From assembly GCA_910591455.2 (NCBI GenBank), contig OU342806.1:28149517-28213516 (forward strand): a stretch of DNA of 64,000 nucleotides. The letters run 5' to 3'. Position 1 is the first letter of the stretch; the number at the start of each line of letters is the position of its first letter. The position numbers were made by a program, and so were the translations under genes. Shown here piece by piece: positions 1-10,048 of the stretch. Under the pieces are notes generated by a model that was not told where the DNA came from, did not search any database, and saw only the letters and a list, made by a program, of their open reading frames with translations. Source of the DNA: Pholis gunnellus. Taxonomy: Eukaryota; Chordata; Actinopteri; Perciformes; Pholidae.

Positions 1-35
1 ACAATTTCAGATGCACATATTTATTTTTCTTCCAC

Positions 36-49
36 ATTCTGGTTTACAG
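36..49 (+). other. Possible splice acceptor before the transposase coding region
   Basis: A pyrimidine-rich stretch followed by TTTACAG ends at about position 49, directly upstream of the coding sequence. Some piggyBac genes contain an intron near the 5' end, so this could be a 3' splice site. The matching donor would lie outside the window. The alternative is that this is simply untranslated leader. Confidence 0.35.
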
Positions 50-1857
50 TGATGAGGATTACGAGCCACCCCGCGCCAGTGTCCCAGGTCCTTCAAGTGC
101 CCCACAGCCAAAAAGACGAAAAGCAGCTCGGCAATCGGCTACAGGATGTCCACAGCCTCATCCACGCCCTGCCGCATCACCCCCCCCCACGGCGTCACAC
201 CCACCTCAGTCAGAGTCTGGCCCAGCAGCATCTCCCCCGACCACTCAGCGAAAGCGCCTCTCTGGGAGCTTCAGCTACCAGGTGTGGAAAGAGTAGGATG
301 GCATCTACAGCCAGTGAGGAGGAGGACAGATGGCACAACAGAGAGGAGGAGTGCATCCAACCTGACCCTCGCAAGTTCCTGCCAGCCAGGACCCCAGGTC
401 CCACATGCGACACCACCATACCATGGTCTCCCCTCAGCCTCTTCCAGCTTTTTTTTTCGGCATCTGTTGTCCGAAAAATTATTGACAACACAAATGTCAA
501 CGCTGCCAAAAAACAACAAGCTGGGAGTAAGTTCAAATGGGCCGTGCTCACATTGAAGGACTTTTATATATTCCTCTCGATCATCATCTTCACTGGCCTT
601 GTGACAGTACACCACAGGTCTGACTACTGGAGGAAGGTATGGCCATACTACTTCCGTTTCCCCACTGACAGCATGACACGGGACCGCTTTGAGGCCATTA
701 TGTGGTCACTTCACCTCAGTGACCCAAAAGAGGACGAGGAAAACGAAAGAAAAAGGAACACTGCTGAGTACGACCGACTGTTCAAAATTAAGCCGCTGTA
801 CACTGAGTTGGTTACCGCCTGCAAAGCCAATTTCCAGCCGAACCAGAATGTGTCCATTGATGAGCGGATGGTTGCCAGCAAAGCCCGCAGCAGCATGAAA
901 CAATATATGAAGGACAAGCCCACAAAGTGGGGTTACAAACTGTTCGTGCTGGCTGACTCATCAATAGGCTACACATGGAATTTCTTTGTGTACCAGGGCA
1001 AAGGTGTGTCAACCACAGGGCACGGGCTGAGTTACTCAGCAGTGATGGACCTTTTGCCCTTTCGTCTCCTCGGTAGTGGCTACCATTTGTACACAGACAA
1101 TTTTTATACCAGCCCTGTCCTCTTCACCGATCTGGCCAAAAAGTACATTGGCTGTTGTGGAACCATCAGGAGAAATCGTATTGGCTTCCCAAAGACCCAG
1201 ACCAATGACCTGCCCAGAAAGGCTGCGAGGGGAGACATGCGATGGATCCAGAGTGGCAAACTCCTCTTCGTGAAATGGATGGACACGAGAGAAGTAACGA
1301 TGTGTTCCACATTGCATCAGACCTATAGTGGACAGACGGTGACGAGAAAGGTGAAGACGGCTGGGGTGTGGCAACACAAGTCCATACCAGTTCCAGACAG
1401 CATTGTGGACTACAATTGCAACATGGGTGGTGTGGATTTGTCCGATGCACTAATCGGGTCTTACACCGTCCGCCGCAAGACGATGAAGTGGTATAAGACG
1501 TTTTTTTACCACTTCATAGACATCGCTGCTGTGAACAGCTACCTTATGCACAAGGAGCTGTTAAAGTTGAGGCAGGACCCCACAAGGACAAAGCCCTTCA
1601 CCCACAAGGCCTTCAGGGAGCAGTTGGCCAAGGAGATGCTAGAGTTTGCCAAAGGCCCAGCAGCTCCCCCTCCACCACCCCCCTCCACCACCTGCCTGCC
1701 CAAGTTTTTCAAACCAGGGGGCAGAAAATATTGTAGGAGGTGCAAGGTTGCAGGAATGCCGAAGGTGAAGACATCCGCTTATTGCTCGAGGTGTGATGTT
1801 CCTCTCTGCCTCAACCCCAAAACTAACTGCTTCTATCTGTGGCACAGTCGACAATAA
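49..1857 (+). CDS. piggyBac transposase (DDE_Tnp_1_7 type), apparently catalytically intact
   Basis: The protein would cut and paste its own element at TTAA sites in the nucleus. Numbering from position 49 gives 602 residues. The catalytic aspartates are visible in their family contexts: D271 in SIDERM, D350 in YTDNFYTS and D463 in GGVDLSD, with D466 next to it. A proline run (about 540-545) leads to a C-terminal cysteine-rich domain with C562, C565, C579, C582, C587 and C594 plus H599, the zinc-binding domain typical of the family. The length is normal. The start is uncertain: position 49 is GTG, the first ATG is at 52, and the residues before M84 (ATG at 298) look unlike a transposase. A different frame between about 51 and 293 encodes an acidic then KRRK-rich stretch more like a natural N-terminus and stops at 294, so a one-base indel or a splice near 270-300 is likely. 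No stop or shift is visible from 298 to 1857. A domesticated PGBD-like gene is possible, but the adjacent TTAA end argues for a transposon. Confidence 0.9.
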   Translation: MMRITSHPAPVSQVLQVPHSQKDEKQLGNRLQDVHSLIHALPHHPPPRRHTHLSQSLAQQHLPRPLSESASLGASATRCGKSRMASTASEEEDRWHNREEECIQPDPRKFLPARTPGPTCDTTIPWSPLSLFQLFFSASVVRKIIDNTNVNAAKKQQAGSKFKWAVLTLKDFYIFLSIIIFTGLVTVHHRSDYWRKVWPYYFRFPTDSMTRDRFEAIMWSLHLSDPKEDEENERKRNTAEYDRLFKIKPLYTELVTACKANFQPNQNVSIDERMVASKARSSMKQYMKDKPTKWGYKLFVLADSSIGYTWNFFVYQGKGVSTTGHGLSYSAVMDLLPFRLLGSGYHLYTDNFYTSPVLFTDLAKKYIGCCGTIRRNRIGFPKTQTNDLPRKAARGDMRWIQSGKLLFVKWMDTREVTMCSTLHQTYSGQTVTRKVKTAGVWQHKSIPVPDSIVDYNCNMGGVDLSDALIGSYTVRRKTMKWYKTFFYHFIDIAAVNSYLMHKELLKLRQDPTRTKPFTHKAFREQLAKEMLEFAKGPAAPPPPPPSTTCLPKFFKPGGRKYCRRCKVAGMPKVKTSAYCSRCDVPLCLNPKTNCFYLWHSRQ

Positions 1858-2091
1858 CCCCCCCCCAAGACCTTCAGGGATACTAGAGTGCATTGACGGC
1901 TCAGTATCCCACCCAGACAAAGCTTTTCTTCCACATGACCTCCATGGATACTGCATGGATGCACCATCGCAGATTCCATTCATCCGCTTATCCGGGGTCG
2001 GGTGCTGATTTTTACAGCATAATTGAGAATTGTGTAAATAATGTAAATATTTTTTTGGTTTTATGTGGTTTTTACAAATGTTTACAGGAAA

Positions 2092-2097
2092 AATAAA
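2092..2097 (+). promoter_or_regulatory. Polyadenylation signal of the piggyBac transcript
   Basis: AATAAA lies about 235 bases after the transposase stop codon on the same strand, in an AT-rich 3' region, and is the likely cleavage/polyadenylation signal. Confidence 0.55.
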
Positions 2098-2189
2098 TCT
2101 TTCATTTGATTTCAATATTCAGTGGATTTGTGTGTTATTTTGAATGGGAAAATATAGAGGTCTGGTTGAATTTTCCAAAAAAAGCCCAA

Positions 2190-2727
2190 AACTGCTGTAT
2201 TTGGATGTATTCAACACCATTAGTAATATACAAGTGAAATATGTAGTTTGGTACATGAGAAAATTCAAATGGCACACATGGTGCCAAAATGTACCCAAAT
2301 GTGCCCAAATGCACATTTTGGAAATCTCGCCTAAACCCTCTGTGCTAGAGGGCCTCTCATTTAGTTTTGCTTCACTTTATCAAAGTCAAACTTTGCAGAG
2401 AGACTGTTCACAAGTTGTGCTATGATTTGGGAGTGTTTTTAGGCTTGGACCTGCATCATTTCAGGGAAATAATATCAATAAAATAGCTTTTTTTTCAGGC
2501 GAACCTGAAACTTTTCAATTTGAGCTGTGTGCCATCTTCATTTACTCCTAACTAGTAACATATAGACTGATATTTACACATCTGATCAAATCTCACAAGT
2601 GTTTCTGTTCTATTACAACATCAAAATTATTCAAATAGACCTTGTAGTTAGTGATCTACACTCTCTTTAGTAAGGGTATGTCATTTTCGAGCAGAAGCCT
2701 AAAAATAGGGCTTGATTTTAATAGGTT
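2190..2727 (+). repeat. piggyBac 3' region shared with two MITEs in this window
   Basis: This stretch has recognisable counterparts at about 49490-50005 and 26985-27290. Shared landmarks in order are AAACTGCTGTATT, the motif ATTAGT, CTTCACT.TATCAAAG, GCTATGATTTGG and, in two copies, GCGAACCTGAAACTTTTC followed by the AGGGCT block before the terminal TTAA. Sharing is strongest in the last 330 bases. It would contain the right-end sequences that the transposase needs. Confidence 0.8.
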
Positions 2728-3230
2728 TTAAATACATTTAATTTTTTCTTATATGTATTATAATTTATAAAAATACTTTTCCCATTATCTTATTTTCTCA
2801 TTGCACAGCTACTGTGTTCCTCAGTTGCTCTGCTTCCAGTGCAGCTTGTTTTAAGTAGAGCTTTTATCCAATCAGATTTCACCTCTGTGTCTCTAGTAAG
2901 AAGAGAGGCCCCAGCCTGCAGACTCACCCAGTGCTGCCATGTGCAGTTTAAATTGAATGGGGACGATATTGTTGATTCAACCAATCAGATCTTTAGTTTG
3001 GGATTCATGGCCGCACCAGAGCAGTTTGCAGGCCTAGTTACGTCAGCTCAGAGTCCAGATGCCTCTCTGCCAGCAAGGTGCAGAGTGTGCTGTGATTGGT
3101 CAGTGGGCGGGCACGTGACTATGTGCCCGCGAAACATAATGCTTGCTAACAGAGCTTTGGTTGTAGCAGACAGAGTTCAAGTGGAAATATTTGAAAGACA
3201 TTTTACCTAGCTTTGTTTTTTTAATATGAA

Positions 3231-3422
3231 ATGGCGGAAGGAGGAGAAACGGATTTAGTGGCGGAGTTACTGGGAACGCTTTTCTCAAGAAGGACATTTC
3301 TGAACAAACTGGACAGTAAGAAACACCCCACAGCTAGCAGCCCTGACCCAGCCAGGAAAAGGATTTGTATGCAGCATCAGAAGCGTTGCACATGTTATGG
3401 CTGTGAATGTGTTTCATTTTAA
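3231..3422 (+). pseudogene. N-terminal fragment of a TTF-zinc-finger hAT transposase, broken
   Basis: The frame starts MAEGGETDLVAELLG and continues SRRTFLNKLD, then departs from the coding pattern of copy 2, where the corresponding frame reads EKLDIVRKGRPTPQLAAL. A short deletion after residue 28 shifts the frame, and the zinc-finger part is largely missing. The frame ends after 63 codons. Homology to the fragment at 46315 is clear by eye. I infer the family from the GRPTP...GKGFVR and Y.WLTAS...WECVLFA pattern in the other copy, known from hAT transposases with a TTF-type zinc finger. It is not expected to be functional. Confidence 0.7.
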
Positions 3423-3467
3423 CTGAGCGTCGGTACTTTTGGAGAGACTCGAGTGGATCTACAACTC

Positions 3468-3640
3468 ACAACCGCGGCCCGCCCTTCGCCGGTCCACGGC
3501 CGAAGACGACCACCGAACGCGGTCGAAGGCGACCACCGAACTCCGCGGAAAACGGACCATCGACCGGCCGCGGAAGACAACCAGACCGAACAGCGGCGGA
3601 CCACGGACAACCGACCGGCGGCGGATCCGGTTGGACTTCT
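3468..3640 (+). repeat. GC-rich degenerate repeat patch inside hAT copy 1
   Basis: A CpG-dense stretch with recurring CGACCACCGAA and GGCCG-type words stands out sharply from AT-rich flanks. The corresponding place in hAT copy 2 (about 46585-46650) lacks it: there the same flanking words are joined by ordinary sequence. It therefore looks like an expansion or filler specific to this copy. Confidence 0.55.
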
Positions 3641-4121
3641 TACTGGAACTGATGTACTGGGATTAAACTCTTTGTCAGCATAGACAGCATTTGGTAAGTG
3701 AACTTCGTTTGTTTACCTCTACAGTTACTACTGTTCATTTGTCTATCGTGGCGTTTTTATGAATAGTATTTGAATGGCTCGTGCTCGTGTGGTGGAATGC
3801 GTGGATCCGCTGCAGGTCTGCTGGATTGATTTGTTGCTTTGTTGTCATATGAATATATGCGACTGCTCTTGTGAGTTTGTCATTGTGTTACATTGATTTG
3901 GACTATATTGTCCGTTAATGACGCAGCGTCCCGTCATGCTCGTATTCATGTATCTGCAAATTTTATTTCATTTGTCAAATGTTGCAGTGTTATGTGAATA
4001 TGCGGCTTTTACACGAAACAAATAATAACCCGTAGCTGTGACGTCATAATGAGGTTATTAGAAGTGAAGAACAGCACTGAAGGCCCAGGTATAAAATCCA
4101 CGGCCCGCCACTGGTGTAAAG

Positions 4122-5429
4122 AGACGTCATAATCAGTCTCCGTAATCGGATGGAAGACCGGAAGTGGCCGCTGTTTATAACAGAAGTCACGTTAAATGTT
4201 GTATTTTCCTCCTTGAAGCTGGAGTTTCCCTGAGTGAAAGCTGTGAGCGGTCAGCTGTCAGCCTGCTGCCTGTTACACACTACTGGCTCTATGAATACAA
4301 AATTGTGTAGTAAATGAAAAGACAGATTTTTTTTCAATGGGGGGAGATTAATACATATACAGTAGCTAAAAGCTACAGGTTCTAAGCTTTAACTAGAAAC
4401 AGGCAACTTCAATTAGAAGAAATATCTATTTCCATTGCAATTTTTGTGTTTTCCCGAGATTCTGATTCTGGTACATCCCTAACAACAACTATGTGTTTTA
4501 TGTAAAAATATTAAACTTCATCTTCAGTATAGGCCTACCTTAAAGGATCATTGCTGTTCAATCACAACTTGGTTCTTGTTTCAAAAGTTCTGGTCATCAT
4601 TTCTATGAGGTTTAAGAACTTTGTACTCATTAAGTTAATGGCTGAGATCTGGGAGCACATCATTGAAAAATAACTAAAAAACTAATCCCTCAGCACCCAA
4701 CTAGTACATTTAGTACAGTAGGTCAAATTTGCATCAGTCTGTAAACACAACAGAGAGCTTGTGTTGTGATTTATCTATCTACTTATTTTTCTCTTCCAAA
4801 TAACAGGGTTTGTTCAATGTTACCAAGTCTCCAGATGTGCATCGATTTACCTGGTGTATTACCTGGCAGTACTAGTAAGAGGAATGATGGAGAAAAGTAC
4901 AACAATACGACACAATTCGCAAACCTTGAACAAACATCTCCTATTTGTACACAAGTAACATATATGAAAAACTCATTGTTGAAGTCTGGGAGGGACATCC
5001 GGTCCTGTAACACTCACAAAACCCAGACAGCAGTAAACGTGGGCTGGTTAATGAAACACTGTCCAGAGAAGGAGTCAGAATGCCTGAGACTGGTGGAGGA
5101 TAATTGAAGTGTGGTGACCAAAGGCATCAAGTATTGTCATCCAGCTAATTGATTAAGCTTTCATCAATACAAAGAGGAGGCATTCCTATTTAATGCAACT
5201 GCAAACTGTTCACAACCAGCACAAAATGGATCTGCAGAACGTTCACAGTCAACGGACTCCAAAACATTATCGAAAATGGTTCCGGCAAACTTTGGTTTAG
5301 TTTATTTGAGAAGGGACGTTGCAAATGAATTAACACACATGGTAGGAAAATGACAGAAATAGCCAAAAGGCTATCTTTCATCTGTAGTTCCTGGTGAGGG
5401 TGTTAGAAAAGGCTTCCTTCAAGTGGTGT
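4122..5429. other. Stretch without recognised gene
   Basis: Ordinary AT-rich sequence. A 113-codon open frame at 4766-5107 (+) has no recognisable domain and no supporting splice or promoter signals, so I do not call it a gene. Confidence 0.5.
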
Positions 5430-5870
5430 AACGGACCACTGTTGCTCCGTACGGACCCCCCCTCACGGTTCGGCACACATTCGGACTTTAACCATCACAG
5501 TGTGAAATAAAGTTTTACCTGGCAATCGTTATCTGCCATATTCAGTAAAATATGCAATCAGGACATCATTCATGCTTTTCTTGTCGGTGATCTGATAATG
5601 TTACATTTAAACATTGTGTTTAAATGTAACAACACTGTGTTTAAACTAACAGCAGAAGAGCTAGTAACGCTCTCTTATATACAGTCTATGCAACGGCACC
5701 GCTAACGGCCAATGAACGAAGGCTCCGTTCTGTTACATTATGATGCGTTCAGGCTCAGGGAGCTCTAAAAGTTACTGTGTATTTGCTCCCTTTTCTCTTT
5801 GTGCTGATCCGATCCATAGCCTCGATCTGGGATCCGATCCAAACCGTGAGTTTTATGAACGGTTGTGCTG
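5430..5870 (+). repeat. Dispersed repeat fragment, related to 52618-52785
   Basis: The block around 5765-5860 (CTAAAAGTT, TATTTGCTCCC, GCTGATC, then GATCCGA and ACCGTG.GTTTT) recurs in the same order and orientation at 52680-52780. The 5430-5500 part (ACGGACC, ACGGTTCGG) has the same flavour. The pattern suggests an eroded interspersed element, but I cannot see its termini. Confidence 0.5.
5600..5630. repeat. Perfect 14-bp inverted repeat with 3-base loop
   Basis: GTTACATTTAAACA is followed by TTG and its exact reverse complement TGTTTAAATGTAAC. A further TGTGTTTAAAC follows at about 5636, so half of the arm is present a third time. It could extrude as a cruciform or hairpin. No transposon terminus context is visible. 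Confidence 0.9.
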
Positions 5871-8590
5871 CTACTTCTTAATATACATGAAAAACTGAAA
5901 ATAAAAATAGTGCATGCAGTTTAAAGGTTGGAAAAGAACATGCAGTTGTTAAAAGCAGTAGTGACAAAGCGTCAATCATGAACTTATGGATGTTTTCATG
6001 CCACTTAAAGGTAATGTGTGCACTGCGCTGCTCTTGTATGAGTCAGAGCTGTGTGTTTGTTGACTAGTGAAACAGCAGCAGCTGAGAAGTCTGTACCATC
6101 GATCAGTAATCCACATCCACAGCATTGTGACGTTTTACAAAATGACGGGCTGCAAAGGACATGAATGTTCCAGGCGAGGGTTTGGTTCCATTGTCCCTCA
6201 GCAGGGAGTCATGATGAAGAGCATTCTGCCAGGCACGGCCAGACGTTTTCACAGCAAACGTTTGGCAACTGATAAGCGTGCTCTTTAAAGTTCAATGCGA
6301 TTTAAAACCCATTTGTTCAGTCGGAGCCAAGAACTGCTCCCCAGGCACATTTCCATGGAAATCCAAACCTGCAAGTTGCACAACAGGTTACCGTCGGGGT
6401 CCACGGTCAATGTACGGCAGGGAAATACCGCCCTTTACGGCGCTGTGCTCGTCAGAGTCGGGCTGGCGCTGAGGATTTTATCAGAGGTTTCAAGAAGGCA
6501 GAGGATGTGGGCGGAGGAGAGGTGAGTGGATCGTACCATTATTAAGCTATTTATTTCCCATGGAGGCTGTTGGCTGACCCTGAGGCCTGACACTCTAAAT
6601 GTAGAACACGCTGGGTCCCTCGCCTCACTTCACCGGCAGCTGTGAGTTGTCTCTCACTGGCATCCTCCTCTGACCCTGTGATGCTTGTTTCCTTAGAAAT
6701 CAGTATGTTAGACCTCTCACATATAATCAAAGGATGGGCGTTTATGAGGAGAAAAAATGAGGGAAAAAGTAGAACTTAAAGAATCTTTCAAACAAGTGTA
6801 GAGGCACACTATTATGGAGACACTATTATCCATATCCACACTACATCCCGGCCTGTGTGGTTTTTTTTCAGTCTTTATATTACGTCATCACACTCCTGAA
6901 GCATCTTCTCTGGGCGTCTAGTAACGCAGATGGGTTTACATTAAGTTACTTGACAGCTCGTGTCATGCAAACACTAAAGGGTGTTATGCCGGTATCAGAC
7001 AGCGAGGGATGTGGCAAAGCGTCAGTATTTGACTCCCTGGGAATGAGAACATGCTGGACAGTCCCTCACAATAATCACGACCTCACAATGGCTTCTTCAG
7101 ACGTTTCAACATTCATCCTACTAACAACAAACCTTATGAGGCCTGTGTTTGGCACATTTTTAATCAGGTGACTGGGCTTTGGGAGCTTCTGGAGTTACCC
7201 TGGGAGTAAAGCAGTTTATCCCCAGGACATCCGATATTTCTCAGGTTAACAGAGATATCAGCACTAATCCTCAAAGACAATTCTGACATAGAGTGGACCA
7301 AATGGGACTTATTTACATCACGAAATAAAAGAATGTTAACGCCCTCTAATCAGACCAAACTATGTACCTTTTTACATAGTTCACCATAGAGTAGCCTACA
7401 CTTAGGTGTTAGCATAATGATCTACTAGGATACATTTGGTACTTTGGATAAGTAAAAGTCTACCGAAGGGTTGAAATGTTCCTTTTGACTGGAAATCCAA
7501 GTGGTCAGAAGCAAAGGTAAGAGCTGCTAAAAATCTCATCCACCATGTAACTCTTAATGCTTGGACAGCCAGTATGTCACGTCATCTGGAGGAGATGAGA
7601 GTGGCACAACCAAGATGATCCAGTACCCCTGCAGGTGGCAGAGAGCCCTAGCACAGCCATAGATACAGTATGACTATAATGGGTTTAGTGTGTGTGCTAA
7701 ATGCCAAATGTGCCCAAATGTTCCAGGTGGAAGGGTTTCTTTTCATAGAAAAAAGGGAAATGCCTTTTTTGTGAATGACTGGATTCATTAAGGACAAATA
7801 TTAGATTATTATAATACATATGAATTGGAAATATGGTTCTATGACTATTTATAAGGGCATTACACTGCCAAGTGAGGTTTTCTGCATGATATTCTGGGCA
7901 ATCATATAGTAGCAATTAACTATTATCAATGTAAAGATATAGTAGAGTAGTGTCTACCTGAGCAGAGAATGAAGTCTCCCTCCCTCTGTGTGTGTTGTAA
8001 TCTGAGCTCTCTGTGCTTTGTTGACGTAGCCGGGCCGGTAACAAGCTCCACTGGCTAGCTAACGGCCATCGTTCTGCACTGCTCTCATACGGCGGTTACA
8101 GCTGATAAGCGTAGCGCCCACCCACCGGTTCCCCCTCAGGTAAACACTGTTAGCTCTGTTAGCGTTGTTAGCACTGTTAGATGGGAGCTGCAGGCAGTTC
8201 ACACTTCACAAGAGTTAGCTCAAAGTTCCGTTCACACAGATTCAAATGAAATAGTTCAAATTTAAAGTTTAACATTTTAAACAAAAAATCACATCCTGAA
8301 AAATGTTGTAGTTGACGTTCATTTCTTTTGTTTGTTTTCATTTTAAACTGGTCAGATGCTACGACGTTTAAGTAGTCTTCTTTTCAGCATTCGCTCCAGG
8401 ACCACCAGGCTCAAAGACGGCTTCAAACCGCAAGTTAGAAGAGCTCCTGACCTCATCACTATGACACTTTACCTCTATATACTTCACTTACTGTTTTACA
8501 AACTCTTTACACCTCGTATATATTACTACATTCCTGTCAACATGTAGTTTATCCATTTGAAACACAAATTAACATTAGTTCATTTTATAT
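5871..8590. other. Stretch without recognised gene
   Basis: No gene recognised. Around 7960-8190 the sequence is less AT-rich, with several CpGs and a CCCTCAG|GTAAAC donor-like site, followed by GTTAG-type short repeats at about 8148-8180. It could be an old promoter-like repeat or a non-coding first exon, but evidence is too thin to annotate either. Confidence 0.4.
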
Positions 8591-8593
8591 ATA

Positions 8594-8962
8594 CAGGACT
8601 GTCTCAGAAAATTAGAATATTGTGATAAAGTTCTTTATTTTGTGTAATGCAATTAAAAAAACAAAAATGTCATGCATTCTGGATTCATTACAAATCAACT
8701 GAAATATTGCAAGCCTTTTATTCTTTTAATATTGCTGATTATGGCTTACAGCTTAAGAAAACTCAAATATCCTATCTCTAAATATTAGAATGTCATGAAA
8801 AAGTATACTAGTAGGGTATTCAACTAATCACTTGAATCGTCTAATTAACTCGAAACACCTGCAAGGGTTTCCTGAGCCTTGAAAAACACTCAGCTTGGTT
8901 CAGTAAACTAAATCACACGTATGGGGATTATCACAATATTCTAATTTTCTGAGACAGTCCTG
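8594..8962. mobile_element. Tc1/mariner-type MITE with 35-bp perfect TIRs
   Basis: The ends are perfect inverted repeats for 35 bases, beginning CAGGACTGTCTCAGAAAATT, flanked on both sides by TA (8592-8593 and 8963-8964), the Tc1/mariner target duplication. The 369-bp interior is AT-rich with no coding capacity. I recognise the terminal sequence as a widespread teleost MITE. Mobilisation would need a transposase from elsewhere. Confidence 0.93.
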
Positions 8963-8964
8963 TA

Positions 8965-9458
8965 TGTTTATATTTTATCCCTATATTTTAACTTGCAGTA
9001 CTTTATGTCTTGTATTCTCATTTAGCTTTTACTTGTGTAACTTTTACATTTTGTTGTTGTAATTATTGTGCATATGAATTTGGAAACTAGTGTCAAAACT
9101 TGCGCACATAAAAACCAAGCGTGTGCACGTGATACAAGTGTAGAAAACACTATCTGCGGGATGTAATAGACGGTGGCTGATGTCTCCAATCCTTTGCCAT
9201 GCTGCCCACACAGTGCATGTTCACGATCATTGCAAATGGGTATATTCAACTCACCGTTCACCAGAAACATGAGCACGTTCAACGCTTTGAGTTCAGTCAT
9301 GCAAAAAACTTGCTGCCGTCAGCTCATGTTGAGAGAAGCGTGGAGGCAATAGATGTGGTATTGGAATTGAGCACCTTTAAACTTAATATGGCTTTACGCA
9401 CAGAAACCATGCACACCCTCTATCCAAGGTCTAATTGCCTTGTTCCAGGGCTGCTATC
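8965..9458. other. Stretch without recognised gene
   Basis: Open frames on both strands at about 9022-9483 are short and show no domain. The region is slightly CpG-richer than its flanks. Nothing further is supported. Confidence 0.4.
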
Positions 9459-10048
9459 ATTGGAGTTTGATTTGTTACAGTAAGTCATCACCATCAAATA
9501 TATTCAATGCTTTAAAAGCATTGTTGTTAATATAGAATATAGAATGATTTAAGTGATTTAACATATAACCAGTTTGACTCAATGTATAACTTGGAATTAA
9601 TAACAAAACATTTTTTAAATACCGTACACTTTGGAAACCCCTGAAAATACTGGTGTCAGGAAAACTTCCCCGGATATGCCTGAACATGCCTGAGCGGGAA
9701 GGTTTGGGACTTCCCCAGACACCATAAGAAAAGTAAAACATGGGTGGACCATACAAATATTGCACCTTTATTTCCAGGGCAACAAAGGAGGAGTTTAAAA
9801 TAAGGGCGGAGCATTGGCCTTAGTTGGAAGAACTATATAAAGCTGTGTTCAGAGCAGGGTAATGAGTTGGACTCCGAGGTCTGCTCGGGAATACCTCTAA
9901 TCAAAGAAAACACTGTTGCATCGAACTTCCAGTGATTTCTTTATTTCATTTATTGGGACTCCAATAGAAGCAAAATAACAGAATAGACTACGTGTTGGAT
10001 CAGTAGTTAGACTTCATTGACTGGCCCAGCCTGAGCTCCTGTTTTCCA
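9459..10048 (+). repeat. LTR-like dispersed repeat, long copy
   Basis: A roughly 590-bp unit recurs as a shorter version at 18982-19393. Shared blocks are TTTGATTTGT.ACAGTAAGTC near the start, GATTTAAGTGATTTAACAT, GGTGTCAG, TCTGCTCGGG, CCAGTGATTTCT, GCAAAATAACAGAATAGAC and CTGGCCCAGCCTGAGCT at the end. This copy also holds a TATATAAAG box at about 9833 and a small GGTGTC/GACACC inverted repeat (about 9655-9723) that the short copy lacks. A solo LTR is the most natural reading because of the TATA box and regulatory-like composition, but clear TG...CA ends with a target duplication were not found. Confidence 0.6.

Larger units (their letters stand above)
1..2727 (+). mobile_element. piggyBac-superfamily DNA transposon, left end outside window
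   Basis: The element holds an uninterrupted piggyBac transposase frame (49-1857), a 3' untranslated part with an AATAAA signal at 2092-2097, and a long non-coding 3' region. The right boundary is placed at 2727 because it reads AGGTT immediately before TTAA at 2728-2731, the target duplicated by piggyBac elements. A related element at 26144 begins AACCT immediately after TTAA, which is the inverted counterpart. A small stem (CCCTC/GAGGG) lies near 2336-2352. The left terminal inverted repeat and left TTAA are not in the window, so full length and completeness cannot be judged. Confidence 0.88.
2732..4113 (+). mobile_element. hAT transposon remnant (TTF-type zinc finger lineage), copy 1
   Basis: From about 2815 this region aligns collinearly with the better bounded hAT element at 45780-47868: same promoter-like block, same ATG context, same GGTATAAAAT block and the same right end CGGCCCGCCACTG. 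The right terminus is 4113, and GTGTAAAG (4114-4121) should be one half of the 8-bp target duplication. The left terminal repeat is absent. The sequence begins at the piggyBac TTAA, so piggyBac probably inserted here and the hAT left end lies beyond the left edge of the window. Confidence 0.78.

Noticed and set aside
2790..3422. Host zinc-finger gene first exon suggested by the MAEGGETDLVAELLG frame
   Set aside because: The same sequence recurs at 46315 within an element that has hAT termini and a target duplication, so it is transposon-derived.
4766..5107. 113-codon frame considered as a small secreted or zinc-binding protein
   Set aside because: No recognisable family, codon pattern or exon context.
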